19,526 bases of DNA from an uncultured Rhodospirillales bacterium (GCA_902795665.1 CADBMA010000062.1:1-19526); one strand, 5' to 3'. Positions 1-7,654 are shown, numbered from the stretch's first letter. The notes: generated by a model from the sequence alone, not told the origin. Made by a program: numbers and translations.

Positions 1-684
1 AAAACGATCGTGATCGAGTTGGATTTTGTTGCCGGAAAAATTACCAATCTCTTCCGGAACCAGTACAACATCTGCATCCATTTTAACAATGCCTGAAGCA
101 TAAATAGCAGAGCGCAAGGGGATGGATTCATCCTGAATGAAAGCACGTTCATCAGCACCTCCGGATTTTTGCAGGACAGAAGTTTTGATTAATTGTCCCA
201 TGCGAGTATAACGTCCGGTTAAAACTCCCATCAAGGCATTTGAATTGTATGTATATTTAAAATCGCCAATGGTTCGATTTACAAGTTCTTGAGGTTTTTG
301 TCCTGTTTTCTTGAAACAACCATATACAATGTCAGCCGGCAGGGTTTCGGCCAATTCAATCATTTTTGATGTTGAGTTTAAGGGGAGAATATCATCAGAA
401 TCAAGCATTCGGCACCATTTACCCTTGGCCATGGCAATACCCTGATTAATTCGGGCGCTAATTCCTCGATTGTGGCTATTGGTTACGATGGTGACATTTG
501 GAATATTGGCTGAGGCCTCTTGAATGATTTTTACAGATCTATCGGTAGAAACATCATCAATAAAAATATATTCAGGATTTTTCAATCCTGTTTGGTTAAA
601 TAAAGCCTGCAAAACTGACGGTAGGTAATATTCTTTATTATAAACCGTCATTACAAAGCTTACATCAACTTCTCCATTGCTCAT
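1..684 (-). CDS. Family 2 glycosyltransferase, partial (C-terminus outside window)
   Basis: The frame runs open from 684 to the window edge (228 residues, no stop), so the C-terminus is missing. The N-terminus has the GT-A fold signature of family 2 glycosyltransferases: a beta strand with FVMTVYNKE (residues 10-18), the nucleotide-binding IDDVSTDRS (42-50), the NRGISARINQG helix (72-82) and the metal-binding DSDD (95-98). A possible catalytic acidic pair is D185-E186. It should transfer a sugar from a nucleotide donor to an acceptor at the cytoplasmic face; acceptor and product cannot be read. ATG at 684 is chosen because GAGG lies about 6 nt upstream. An in-frame ATG at 696 has no such site. 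It starts 15 nt after the DUF2155 stop, so it is probably co-transcribed with the mlaD genes and may act on envelope glycans or glycolipids (inference). Confidence 0.88.
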   Translation of the reverse strand, partial: MSNGEVDVSFVMTVYNKEYYLPSVLQALFNQTGLKNPEYIFIDDVSTDRSVKIIQEASANIPNVTIVTNSHNRGISARINQGIAMAKGKWCRMLDSDDILPLNSTSKMIELAETLPADIVYGCFKKTGQKPQELVNRTIGDFKYTYNSNALMGVLTGRYTRMGQLIKTSVLQKSGGADERAFIQDESIPLRSAIYASGIVKMDADVVLVPEEIGNFSGNKIQLDHDRF

Positions 685-690
685 TGTTTG

Positions 691-694
691 CCTC
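691..694 (-). promoter_or_regulatory. Shine-Dalgarno site deciding the glycosyltransferase start
   Basis: GAGG on the minus strand lies 6 nt before the ATG at 684. The competing in-frame ATG at 696 sits just after the upstream stop codon with no purine-rich sequence before it, so 684 is preferred. Confidence 0.5.
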
Positions 695-699
695 ATTAT

Positions 700-1659
700 T
701 TATTGTAGTGCTTGAGCAGATAATTCCTGCTCTAATATAGAAATAGTATTTGATTCGGAAACAGTGCTCTCTTCTTGCGGAGAGTGTGTATCAGATAAAT
801 TCGGCTGACTATTATCATTTTTTGCTTGTGAATGTTGAGGAGAGATATTGGCAGGCAGTTCTCCAATTGTTTCATATTCTTCTGTAGGGCTCGAAGTTGT
901 TTCTGTAACAACTTGAACAGGCTCGCTTATTACCAATAGGGCTTCTGGTTCGCCTTCAACTTTATTTTCTATGGGAGCAGGGGCAGCTTGCGGCATTGCG
1001 GGAACGCTGAAAGCCTTATCAGTTATTTCACTTGGTTTTTCAGAACTTTCACCAGCAGTTTCGGATTGATTATTGTCTTTTATATTTTCAGATTCAGTGG
1101 TGTTGTTCTGCACTTCAACGACTTCAGAAGGAATCAAGTTCAGAGGCTCACCGGGGATTCTTTTTTCATCGATTTCGCTATTATCAGCATAAGCATCTAC
1201 AATTTTCTGAGAGCGGTTCATGGCTATATTATCACGATTATTTAGCTGTTCTTCAGTCATTTGATTTTGTTTTTTGACTTGCTTATTAATGCATTTAAGC
1301 AACCATACATCATAAACCGGATGGGCAATAGGGTTTAGTGCCGGAGATGATGATATCATCCAACCTTTGAATATATTGATTTGTTGAGGAGTGTCGGCAT
1401 TATCAACAACGTCTACAAAGGCGAAATTTTCAGGAGTTTCTTCCGGTGTGCGGGTTTTGCACTCACGTACGACAATGGAGAAAGTTCCAAATTTAATTTC
1501 TTGGTTGACCGGAACGTCAATCAAACTAACTTGTCCGGTGATTTTATCCATAGCTTGCATGACTGCAGTATTGGTTGAAATCTCTGCAGCTTGAGTATTA
1601 TATGCAGCTATGGAGGCTAATAAAGCCGCTCCGGCAAATTTATTCACTTTTTTCATCAT
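700..1659 (-). CDS. Secreted DUF2155-domain protein with long acidic tail
   Basis: 319 residues. A signal peptide covers about residues 1-24 (MMKK start, hydrophobic AALLASIAA, cleavage near NTQA). The DUF2155 core spans about residues 43-125: a FGTFSIVVREC strand with C67, then FKGWMISSSPALNP and HPVYDVWLLKC ending at C123. The two conserved cysteines could form a disulfide in the periplasm. DUF2155 (COG4765) is found mainly in Alphaproteobacteria and its function is unknown. From about residue 150 onward the protein is low-complexity and rich in E, S, P, T, N and Q, far beyond the core, and probably disordered. The first 20 nt overlap the end of the upstream MCE gene, so translation is probably coupled. 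A second ATG at 1656 is an equally possible start. An envelope role is inferred from the MCE neighbours. Confidence 0.85.
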   Translation of the reverse strand: MMKKVNKFAGAALLASIAAYNTQAAEISTNTAVMQAMDKITGQVSLIDVPVNQEIKFGTFSIVVRECKTRTPEETPENFAFVDVVDNADTPQQINIFKGWMISSSPALNPIAHPVYDVWLLKCINKQVKKQNQMTEEQLNNRDNIAMNRSQKIVDAYADNSEIDEKRIPGEPLNLIPSEVVEVQNNTTESENIKDNNQSETAGESSEKPSEITDKAFSVPAMPQAAPAPIENKVEGEPEALLVISEPVQVVTETTSSPTEEYETIGELPANISPQHSQAKNDNSQPNLSDTHSPQEESTVSESNTISILEQELSAQALQ

Positions 1660-2101
1660 TTCCGGTCACCATAAATATTACTTCACCAACCATATCTTCA
1701 ATAGTTTTGAAATCTTTAGTGTTTGTAATTTCGTCGTCATTTTCGAGTAGTTGTGATGATTTTCCAGGTTCAATTTTGATAAATTTATTTCCCATTAAAC
1801 CATTGCTGGAAATCATGGCTATGCTGTCGCGCGGCAGTTTGATATTGGAGGCGATGCTCATTTTTATTTTGGCATCATAACTTTCATTATCCAATGATTG
1901 TCCAATAACTGTACCGATTTTGATACCATTAATCATAACATCGGCGCCGACATTAAGTCCCCCGACTTTTAAAAATTTGGCATGAATGTTGTATCCTTTA
2001 ACTGCTTGAATATCCGAAACGGAATAAGCAAAATACAAAAACAATCCTGCAATCAGCAGAACCACAAGCCCCATAATTGTTTCGACCGGTCTTTTGTTCA
2101 T
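1640..2101 (-). CDS. mlaD: MlaD-family MCE-domain protein (second of tandem pair)
   Basis: 153 residues. One N-terminal membrane helix (about residues 9-27) precedes a single MCE domain (about 37-115) with GGLNVGADVMINGIKIGTV and the NGLMGNKFIKIEPG beta motif typical of MlaD. In known systems MlaD forms a hexameric ring on the MlaFEB ABC transporter at the inner membrane and binds phospholipid moving between inner and outer membranes. The start ATG follows the stop of the upstream paralogue directly (TAAATG), and AAGGA lies about 9 nt before it. No MlaE permease or MlaF ATPase is encoded in the window, so the partner transporter must lie elsewhere. The symbol is used in the family sense. Confidence 0.85.
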   Translation of the reverse strand: MNKRPVETIMGLVVLLIAGLFLYFAYSVSDIQAVKGYNIHAKFLKVGGLNVGADVMINGIKIGTVIGQSLDNESYDAKIKMSIASNIKLPRDSIAMISSNGLMGNKFIKIEPGKSSQLLENDDEITNTKDFKTIEDMVGEVIFMVTGNDEKSE

Positions 2102-2602
2102 TTAATTTGTTCCTTGATAGTTGTTTTTCTGACGATTGGCTTTTCCCATACCGATAATTCTATCCAATAACTCTTCCAAGACCATTGCGTCTTGGGTATA
2201 TGCAAATTCACCGCCGGGTGATATATAGTCTTCAGAGCCACCCGGTTCGATTTCAATGTATTTGTTACCCAAAATTCCATCGCTGACAATGGAGGCAGAG
2301 CTATCATCCGGTATTTTAATATTGTCATTTATTTCAAATGTCAAAATAGCTTTGTAATCGTTATCAAGATTGGCTTTTATAACTTTGCCAATGTTCATAC
2401 CCGCCATGCGTACGTCATTGCCAATGGATAAGCCGTCAGTACGTCCAAAACGAGCTTGAACAGAATAGTGGCTCCGCTGCTCATCATGGCGTTCTATGGT
2501 GCGTTTGGTGGTATAGGCAATGAGCAATGACAACAAAATCAGTACAGTATATAATCCGATTTTGATAGAATATCCCTCATCTTTTGAATAAGTTTCATTC
2601 AC
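2102..2602 (-). CDS. MlaD-family MCE-domain protein (first of tandem pair, GTG start)
   Basis: 166 residues. It has one membrane helix (about 16-33) and an MCE domain (about 44-120) with GLSIGNDVRMAGMNIGKV and DGILGNKYIEIEPGG, clearly paralogous to the next gene but divergent in the N- and C-terminal ends. The role should be binding or passage of phospholipid between membranes as part of a hexameric ring. The reading frame begins at GTG (2602), with AAAAGG about 9 nt upstream. The nearby ATG at 2598 is in another frame, so GTG is the best start. This is the first gene of an apparent operon MCE - MCE - DUF2155 - glycosyltransferase, set 103 bp after rnfA. Confidence 0.85.
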   Translation of the reverse strand: MNETYSKDEGYSIKIGLYTVLILLSLLIAYTTKRTIERHDEQRSHYSVQARFGRTDGLSIGNDVRMAGMNIGKVIKANLDNDYKAILTFEINDNIKIPDDSSASIVSDGILGNKYIEIEPGGSEDYISPGGEFAYTQDAMVLEELLDRIIGMGKANRQKNNYQGTN

Positions 2603-2641
2603 AGTTAAAAACCTTTTCTATTTTATATTTTTCTATGCGGC

Positions 2642-2670
2642 AATATAGCATTTTTTATGCAAATTTTCCA
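2642..2670 (-). promoter_or_regulatory. Possible promoter of the MCE/DUF2155 operon
   Basis: On the minus strand the -10 is TATATT preceded by GC (complement of 2642-2649), giving GCTATATT, close to the alphaproteobacterial GCTANAWC type. The -35 is poor (TGGAAA with a 17-nt spacer). A short inverted repeat GCAT-N5-ATGC (2648-2660) abuts the -10. It is about 40 nt upstream of the GTG start. Evidence is motif likeness only. Confidence 0.35.
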
Positions 2671-2705
2671 TAAAAAAATGTATGGTTGTGAATAGATGTT
2701 GTTGT

Positions 2706-3287
2706 TTAGTGTCCGATTCCGGAAAATCCCATGAAAGCCAGTGATAGAAGTGCGGCGGTAATCAATACTATCGGGGTTCCTCGTAAAGCTGGAGGAATGG
2801 AATGATTAGCAGTATTGATTCTTTCTCGCAACCCAGCAAAAAGGATAATGGCTACAGTAAAACCTATTGCATTAGCCAATCCGAAGCACACAGCGTTTAG
2901 TAAGGTGAAATTTTTTTGGATGGCAAGAATGGCAATACCTAAAACAGCGCAATTGGTTGTAATTAGCGGTAAGAAAATTCCTAATGCTTGGTAAAGCGCA
3001 GGCGCGGTTTTTTTGATGATAATTTCCACCATTTGCACGAGTGAAGCGATAACCAAAATGAAGACAACGGTTATCATGAACTCAAGATGATGCGGAAGCA
3101 ATAGTTTGTAATAAACCAGCCAAGTTGCAATGCTGGATAATGTCATTACAAACATAACAGCAAATCCCATACCAACTGCGGTTGATATTTTTTTAGATAC
3201 TCCTAAAAAAGGGCAAATACCTAAAAATTGTGACAGAACAATGTTGTTTACCAAGATTGCCGAGACAAAAATCATCATTAAACTCAT
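2706..3287 (-). CDS. rnfA: Rnf complex membrane subunit RnfA
   Basis: 193 residues, the usual length. A polytopic membrane protein with about six helices. The two conserved half motifs are visible: VLSQFLGICPFLGVS (about residues 17-31) and TTNCAVLGIAIL (about 110-121), each with a membrane cysteine. In studied Rnf and Nqr complexes the equivalent cysteines of RnfA and RnfE bind an intramembrane Fe-S centre that passes electrons across the membrane. It overlaps rnfE by 4 nt (ATGA), with AGGAAA just before the start. It is the last gene of the rnf run, with no clear terminator behind it. Confidence 0.95.
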   Translation of the reverse strand: MSLMMIFVSAILVNNIVLSQFLGICPFLGVSKKISTAVGMGFAVMFVMTLSSIATWLVYYKLLLPHHLEFMITVVFILVIASLVQMVEIIIKKTAPALYQALGIFLPLITTNCAVLGIAILAIQKNFTLLNAVCFGLANAIGFTVAIILFAGLRERINTANHSIPPALRGTPIVLITAALLSLAFMGFSGIGH

Positions 3288-3883
3288 TTTCCTGCTCCAC
3301 TGATTTTATTGAATATGACAATTAATCCGGCCAGAGCCAGAAAAGCACCCGGTGGCATGATAAAAAGCAATATCGGATAGCCGTTTTCGCCGATAAAATT
3401 CCATCCCATAATTGAACCAGCGCCCAAAATTTCGCGAATGCCTCCAAGCAGTGATAATGCTATAGTAAAACCAATGCCCATGCCCAATGCGTCCAGAAAA
3501 GATTGCCATAAATTGTTTTTGGAAGCAAAAGCTTCGGCACGTCCGAGAATTATACAATTAACAACAATCAGCGGGATATAAATTCCCAATTGTGAGTGTA
3601 ATTCAGGCAAATAAGCTTCCATAAGCAGGTTGATAACAGTTACAAAGGAGGCAATCATGACAATATAACACGGTATGCGCACCATAGATGGGATTAAATT
3701 TTTAACCAGAGATATGGTTAAATTGGATAATACCAGCACAAACAATGTTGCCAGTCCCATACCGAGACCATTATTTAAGGATGTGGTTACTCCTAAGGTC
3801 GGACACATTCCGAGCATCATGACAAAGACGGGATTTTCTTTGAAAATTCCTTTGTTAAAATTATTCCAACTTTGATTATTCAT
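3284..3883 (-). CDS. rnfE: Rnf complex membrane subunit RnfE
   Basis: 199 residues from the ATG at 3883. This paralogue of RnfA has the motifs NPVFVMMLGMCPTLGVT and IVVNCIILGRAEAFA, again with one cysteine per half, expected to hold the shared membrane Fe-S centre. The longer frame back to a TTG at 3901 is rejected because AGGAG (3893-3897) is placed 9 nt before ATG 3883 and would lie inside the extension. The start overlaps the rnfG stop by 8 nt (ATGAATAA), and the end overlaps rnfA by 4 nt, so translation is probably coupled through G-E-A. Confidence 0.95.
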   Translation of the reverse strand: MNNQSWNNFNKGIFKENPVFVMMLGMCPTLGVTTSLNNGLGMGLATLFVLVLSNLTISLVKNLIPSMVRIPCYIVMIASFVTVINLLMEAYLPELHSQLGIYIPLIVVNCIILGRAEAFASKNNLWQSFLDALGMGIGFTIALSLLGGIREILGAGSIMGWNFIGENGYPILLFIMPPGAFLALAGLIVIFNKISGAGK

Positions 3884-4454
3884 GGCTGACAGCTCCTGCA
3901 AATTTATTATAAGCGTCGACTGCGGTCTTGACGGCGTTGACCACTGCGCGTGAACTTATTGTAGCTCCGGTTACAGCATCAATTTCTCCGCCGTCTTTTT
4001 TAAGATTGAAATTATCGGTATAAGCATTCATGCCGACGAACTGTTTGCTGAATTTATTTTCAGATACTTTAGTTCCCAATCCGGGGGTTTCATTTTGTTC
4101 AATAATTTTATATCCGGTAATGGTGCCGTCTGTTAAAATGCCAAGTATTAGTTCAATCTTTCCTCCAAAGCCTTCATTATTTGAGGTTTTGATTGCCACA
4201 GATGTAATGGTGTTGTTTTCTCGAGCTGGATATAACTCAACCGGTTTGTTGGACAATTCGGTTTTTTCATCAAACGGATTGTTATCAAAATTACCGACTA
4301 CTTCAGCTATAGCGTTCATAGTTTTGCGATTTTTAGATTCGGCAATCGGTTGTTCGGTGATTTTATAAACATAACCAATAGATATAGCCGAACCTGATGC
4401 AACAATTAGCATTGCTGCAATCATATTGAAAAGAGTTGATTTTACTGGTTTCAT
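3876..4454 (-). CDS. rnfG: Rnf complex FMN-binding subunit RnfG
   Basis: 192 residues. An N-terminal membrane anchor (about 9-29) is followed by a periplasmic FMN-binding domain. The flavinylation motif VTGATISS is at 161-168, with T165 the expected phosphoester attachment site for FMN. NETPGLGTKV (121-130) is the conserved loop of the family. RnfG takes part in electron transfer between the membrane Fe-S centre and RnfD. FMN loading is done by ApbE, encoded in the same gene run (8056-9075). The start is 1 nt after the rnfD stop (TAACATG), with GGGAG about 8 nt upstream. Confidence 0.95.
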   Translation of the reverse strand: MKPVKSTLFNMIAAMLIVASGSAISIGYVYKITEQPIAESKNRKTMNAIAEVVGNFDNNPFDEKTELSNKPVELYPARENNTITSVAIKTSNNEGFGGKIELILGILTDGTITGYKIIEQNETPGLGTKVSENKFSKQFVGMNAYTDNFNLKKDGGEIDAVTGATISSRAVVNAVKTAVDAYNKFAGAVSHE

Positions 4455-4455
4455 G

Positions 4456-5436
4456 TTATTTTCTCCCGGTGCCGAATATTCGTGGTTTTACGGTCTTGTC
4501 AATCAGAGGAACACAGGCGTTCATTATTAAAATGGCAAAAGATACTCCTTCCGGATAAGAGCTATATTGGCGGATAACAAAAGTTAATATTCCGCAACCG
4601 ATGGCAAATATAATCTTGCCTTTGATGCTCATGGGAGAGGTGGTGTAGTCAGTAGCCATAAAGAAAGCTCCCAAAAACAGTCCGCCGGATAACAACTGGG
4701 TTGTGGGTTCAAATATGATATTTCCGGTATATAGCCAAAATCCGAAATTAAGCACGCAAAATGTTGTTACATAATAAAAAGGAATGTGCCAGCTTATTAC
4801 ACGTCTATATAAAAGCCAAAACAATCCAAGCAATAGGGCTAATGCGGAAACCTCTCCCATAGACCCGCCGATATTGCCGATGAACATATCTGACCAGCTG
4901 GGCAATAGTTGGTAGATTTTATCAAGTTCAGATGGGTCGGTATGTTTCAAAATCCCAAGAGTGGTAGCCGAAGTTGAAACGTCAGTATTAAAAAAATCCC
5001 AAAGTTTTGGCTTTACCCACGAGGTCATCTGTACCGGAAATGATATAAATAAAAAAACACGTCCGACTAAAGCCGGGTTGAACAAATTTTTGCCAATTCC
5101 TCCGAAAGCTATTTTAGTAATGACAATTGCTGCAAAACAACCGATTAAATTCATCCAAATCGGCATATTGCATGGTAAGTTATATGCTAATAGCAATCCG
5201 GTGACAATTGCAGAAAAATCTCCGGTTGTGGGTTTGATTTTAAGCCACCAACGGCAGCATATATATTCCAAAGCAACGCATCCGGCCACAGATGTTACAA
5301 TTGTGATTAAGGCATTTAGTCCAAACAAGATTATGGCGGCCAATCCTGCGGGCAATAAGGCGATAATGACATCGCGCATAATGTGGGCAGTGTCAATATT
5401 TGAATAAAAATGTGGAGCGGTAGAAACTTTAAGCAT
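4456..5436 (-). CDS. rnfD: Rnf complex membrane subunit RnfD
   Basis: 326 residues from the ATG at 5436. A polytopic membrane protein (about nine to ten helices) of the NqrB/RnfD family, with FGGIGKNLFNPALVGRVFL (111-129) and FMATDYTTSPM (269-279) conserved. The covalent FMN motif reads STSATT (154-159), with T158 the likely FMN threonine; the usual glycine of S/T-G-A-T is serine here. RnfD is thought to form part of the ion channel. The open frame continues upstream to 5526 inside rnfC, but the family N-terminus fits MLKVSTAPH at 5436, which sits 1 nt after the rnfC stop (TAACATG), the same junction as rnfD-rnfG. Confidence 0.93.
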   Translation of the reverse strand: MLKVSTAPHFYSNIDTAHIMRDVIIALLPAGLAAIILFGLNALITIVTSVAGCVALEYICCRWWLKIKPTTGDFSAIVTGLLLAYNLPCNMPIWMNLIGCFAAIVITKIAFGGIGKNLFNPALVGRVFLFISFPVQMTSWVKPKLWDFFNTDVSTSATTLGILKHTDPSELDKIYQLLPSWSDMFIGNIGGSMGEVSALALLLGLFWLLYRRVISWHIPFYYVTTFCVLNFGFWLYTGNIIFEPTTQLLSGGLFLGAFFMATDYTTSPMSIKGKIIFAIGCGILTFVIRQYSSYPEGVSFAILIMNACVPLIDKTVKPRIFGTGRK

Positions 5437-5437
5437 G

Positions 5438-6757
5438 TTATTTTTTCTTTCGAATTTCATATTTGGCAAGTTTACAATAATCAAGAAGCGGAATGCGTGC
5501 AGGGCATGAATATGAACAGCACCCACATTCTATGCAATCAAGTACATGAATTTTTTTTGCCTCTTGATATTCGCCGTTGCGGACAAAATCAGTAATGGCA
5601 AAAGGTTCAAGGCCTTGAGGACAAACATCGACACAAGTTGCGCAACGAATGCATGATGAAGACTCCGGCTCAAACACGCTTTGTGGTTGCAGCAGCAAAA
5701 CCCCTGAAGTGGTTTTGGTAATTGGGGCATCAATATTAATTGCAGCATTTCCCATCATCGGACCGCCAAAGATTATCTTGCCTATCTCATCTTTTTGTCC
5801 GGCTTGTTTTATGAGTTCAGAAGCCGGAGTGCCAATGCGTACACGTAAATTGGAAGGGTTAATTATACCATCTCCGCTAATGGTTACAATGCGTTCAAAT
5901 AATGGTTTGTGTTTTTGAACTGCTTCATATATGGCAAATATGGTTCCGACATTTTGCACCACACAATTAACATCAACCGGAAGGCAACCGGGGGGTACTT
6001 CTCGGCCGGTTATTGCGGATATAAGTTGTTTTTCGGCACCTTGCGGATATTTGGTTGTGCAAACCTGAATGTTGACACCTACATATCTGCGAGTTACTTC
6101 TCGTATTGATTTTATTGCATTAGGTTTGTTTTCATCAATAGCAATTATTGCTTTTTGGATACCCAGCGCCTTATTAAGAATTTTGGCGCCGATAACAATT
6201 TGTTCAGCATATTCTTGCATTAAGCGATCATCGGCGGTCAAATATGGCTCACACTCAATACCGTTAACAATTAAGGTATCAACTTTTTTGCCGTCAGGGA
6301 GACGGACTTTTACCGGTGTTGGAAAACCGGCACCGCCCATGCCTACCACGCCGGACTCTTCAATTGTTTTGATGATTTCTTCGGGTGAGGCGCTGATTTC
6401 GCGGATAATGTCAGAGGAGCGGTCAATTTTATCTTCCCATTCATCTCCTTCTACGCGAATGGTTATCATTTTTTCATAATATCCGGTATTGACTTCCAAA
6501 TCCTCTATTTTGGTGACTTCACCGGATACGGAGGAGTGCACATCGGCTGAAATAACTCCGTCGGCATCGGCAATCAATGTTCCGACTTTTACTTTATCGC
6601 CTTTAGCTACCAAAATTTTAGCCGGTGCGCCAATGTGCTGTCGAACAGGAATCGTTACGGTTTCAGGTATAGGAGCGTTGACAATGGCTACATCAGATGA
6701 AATTTTAAATTTTTCCGGATGGATTCCTCCGATTTTAAATGTTTTGATTTTATTCAT
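5438..6757 (-). CDS. rnfC: Rnf complex NADH/FMN-binding subunit RnfC
   Basis: 439 residues from ATG 6757. A peripheral cytoplasmic subunit that exchanges electrons with NAD(H). Domains in order: N-terminal barrel-sandwich part (about 30-100), a complex-I 51-kDa-like nucleotide/FMN domain with GMGGAGFPTPVK (139-150) and NGIECEPYLTADDR (165-178), then a twin ferredoxin domain with C369, C372, C375, C379 and C408, C411, C414, C418 for two [4Fe-4S] clusters. The protein ends soon after the clusters, so it is the short form without the repetitive C-terminal tail of many gammaproteobacterial RsxC proteins. The frame is open back to 6865 inside rnfB, but GGGGAA lies 5 nt before 6757 and the family N-terminus starts there. 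It overlaps rnfB by 8 nt (ATGAATAA). Confidence 0.95.
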   Translation of the reverse strand: MNKIKTFKIGGIHPEKFKISSDVAIVNAPIPETVTIPVRQHIGAPAKILVAKGDKVKVGTLIADADGVISADVHSSVSGEVTKIEDLEVNTGYYEKMITIRVEGDEWEDKIDRSSDIIREISASPEEIIKTIEESGVVGMGGAGFPTPVKVRLPDGKKVDTLIVNGIECEPYLTADDRLMQEYAEQIVIGAKILNKALGIQKAIIAIDENKPNAIKSIREVTRRYVGVNIQVCTTKYPQGAEKQLISAITGREVPPGCLPVDVNCVVQNVGTIFAIYEAVQKHKPLFERIVTISGDGIINPSNLRVRIGTPASELIKQAGQKDEIGKIIFGGPMMGNAAINIDAPITKTTSGVLLLQPQSVFEPESSSCIRCATCVDVCPQGLEPFAITDFVRNGEYQEAKKIHVLDCIECGCCSYSCPARIPLLDYCKLAKYEIRKKK

Positions 6758-7580
6758 CTTTGTTCCCCGTAAAAATGATGGCTCCGGTTGGGCAGGTTTC
6801 AGCCAAAGATGCGCCGTATTCTTGGGCTGAAACGGTTGTCGGAATATGTGACAGGTTATCTTCAACTTTAACTTCTGAACATATTTTGGTGCATTTCATA
6901 CAGCCGATGCAGGCAGCTTTGCAGTTTTTGCGAGCAATTGCACCTTTTTGTTTGTTGTTGCAAGCTACATAGACCTGTATGCCATTAGGTCCAATGGGGC
7001 GGATTTCGTATAATCCGCGCGGGCAAATTCTTACACAAGAACCGCAAGATGTACATTTGGCTTTGTTTACAACAGGCAATCCGGTTTCAGGATTCATTTC
7101 AATGGCTCCGAATGGGCAGTTGCGAACGCAGTCGCCAAGTCGCAAGCATCCGTCTGGACATCCGGTTTTGCCAACAAAAACTCGAGATGCCAGTCGGCAG
7201 CTCTTGAGACCGATATATTGAACTTTGTCAGGGGCATTTTGACAAGTACCGTTGCAATGCAGCACTGCTACTGTAGGTTCGTGATCTGAGGCTGTGTATC
7301 CCAGCTTTTCGGCTATTTTTGCCATTACATCGGCTCCACCTACAGGGCAATATAATTGGGTAAATTCTTCTGGAGAAGAGTTGCAGCAACGGTTGGCAAA
7401 GTCTTGACAGCCAGCACTTCCGCAGGCACCGCAATTGGCCTGAGGTAAGATAGAGGCAATTTCATCTGCTAAAAGATTAGGCTCAACATGAAATTTTTTG
7501 GCAGTAAGGTAAAGTATTATGGCAAAAACAACGGCAACGCTTGCCAATATTGCAACATTATATAATATTATATTTAACAT
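6750..7580 (-). CDS. rnfB: Rnf complex Fe-S subunit RnfB, with a reduced last ferredoxin motif
   Basis: 276 residues. A membrane anchor (about 5-26) is followed by the N-terminal cluster domain (C50, C53, C58 and C78), then a multi-ferredoxin region: C141/C145/C151/C155, C176/C179/C182/C186, and CIGCMKCTKIC (C224, C227, C230, C234) with a lone C263 in CPTGAI. RnfB is the entry point for electrons from reduced ferredoxin. It is the long, multi-cluster type known from Bacteroidota and Firmicutes. Where that type normally has a final CxxCxxCxxxCP, only the last cysteine (C263) remains; residues 247-262 contain none. Since C8 of a twin ferredoxin serves the cluster of C1-C3, one cluster probably persists and the other is lost (inference). 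A 74-bp gap separates it from rseC. Confidence 0.93.
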   Translation of the reverse strand: MLNIILYNVAILASVAVVFAIILYLTAKKFHVEPNLLADEIASILPQANCGACGSAGCQDFANRCCNSSPEEFTQLYCPVGGADVMAKIAEKLGYTASDHEPTVAVLHCNGTCQNAPDKVQYIGLKSCRLASRVFVGKTGCPDGCLRLGDCVRNCPFGAIEMNPETGLPVVNKAKCTSCGSCVRICPRGLYEIRPIGPNGIQVYVACNNKQKGAIARKNCKAACIGCMKCTKICSEVKVEDNLSHIPTTVSAQEYGASLAETCPTGAIIFTGNKDE

Positions 7581-7612
7581 TTGAACGCTTCATATAAATT
7601 GTTATTTTTGCT

Positions 7613-7632
7613 AAAATAGCACATTTTTTGTG
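7613..7632 (-). promoter_or_regulatory. Possible internal promoter ahead of rnfB
   Basis: In the 74-bp gap between rseC and rnfB the minus strand reads GCTATTTT (complement of 7613-7620), like the alphaproteobacterial -10. It is preceded by the inverted repeat CACA-N5-TGTG (7620-7632), the same 4-5-4 geometry as the element upstream of the MCE operon. No good -35 is visible. It would give rnfBCDGEA a start of its own apart from apbE-rseC. Confidence 0.3.
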
Positions 7633-7654
7633 TAATAAAAGATATTTTTTATGA

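Noticed and set aside
2648..2660. GCAT-N5-ATGC hairpin as the terminator of the rnf operon
   Set aside because: Only 4-bp arms, no GC-rich stem and no T-run following in the minus direction; it fits better as part of a promoter region.
4961..5407. 148-residue plus-strand open frame
   Set aside because: It is antisense to rnfD, whose motifs and junctions are clear; the frame has no ribosome site or recognisable domain.
5437..5526. Upstream extension of rnfD inside rnfC
   Set aside because: The extra 30 residues do not look like an RnfD N-terminus and would lie inside the Fe-S coding part of rnfC; ATG 5436 sits just after the rnfC stop.
6069..6479. 136-residue plus-strand open frame
   Set aside because: It is antisense to rnfC through the conserved nucleotide-binding region; a shadow of strong coding bias on the other strand.
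6758..6865. Upstream extension of rnfC inside rnfB
   Set aside because: The 36 extra residues are unlike RnfC, and GGGGAA is positioned for ATG 6757.
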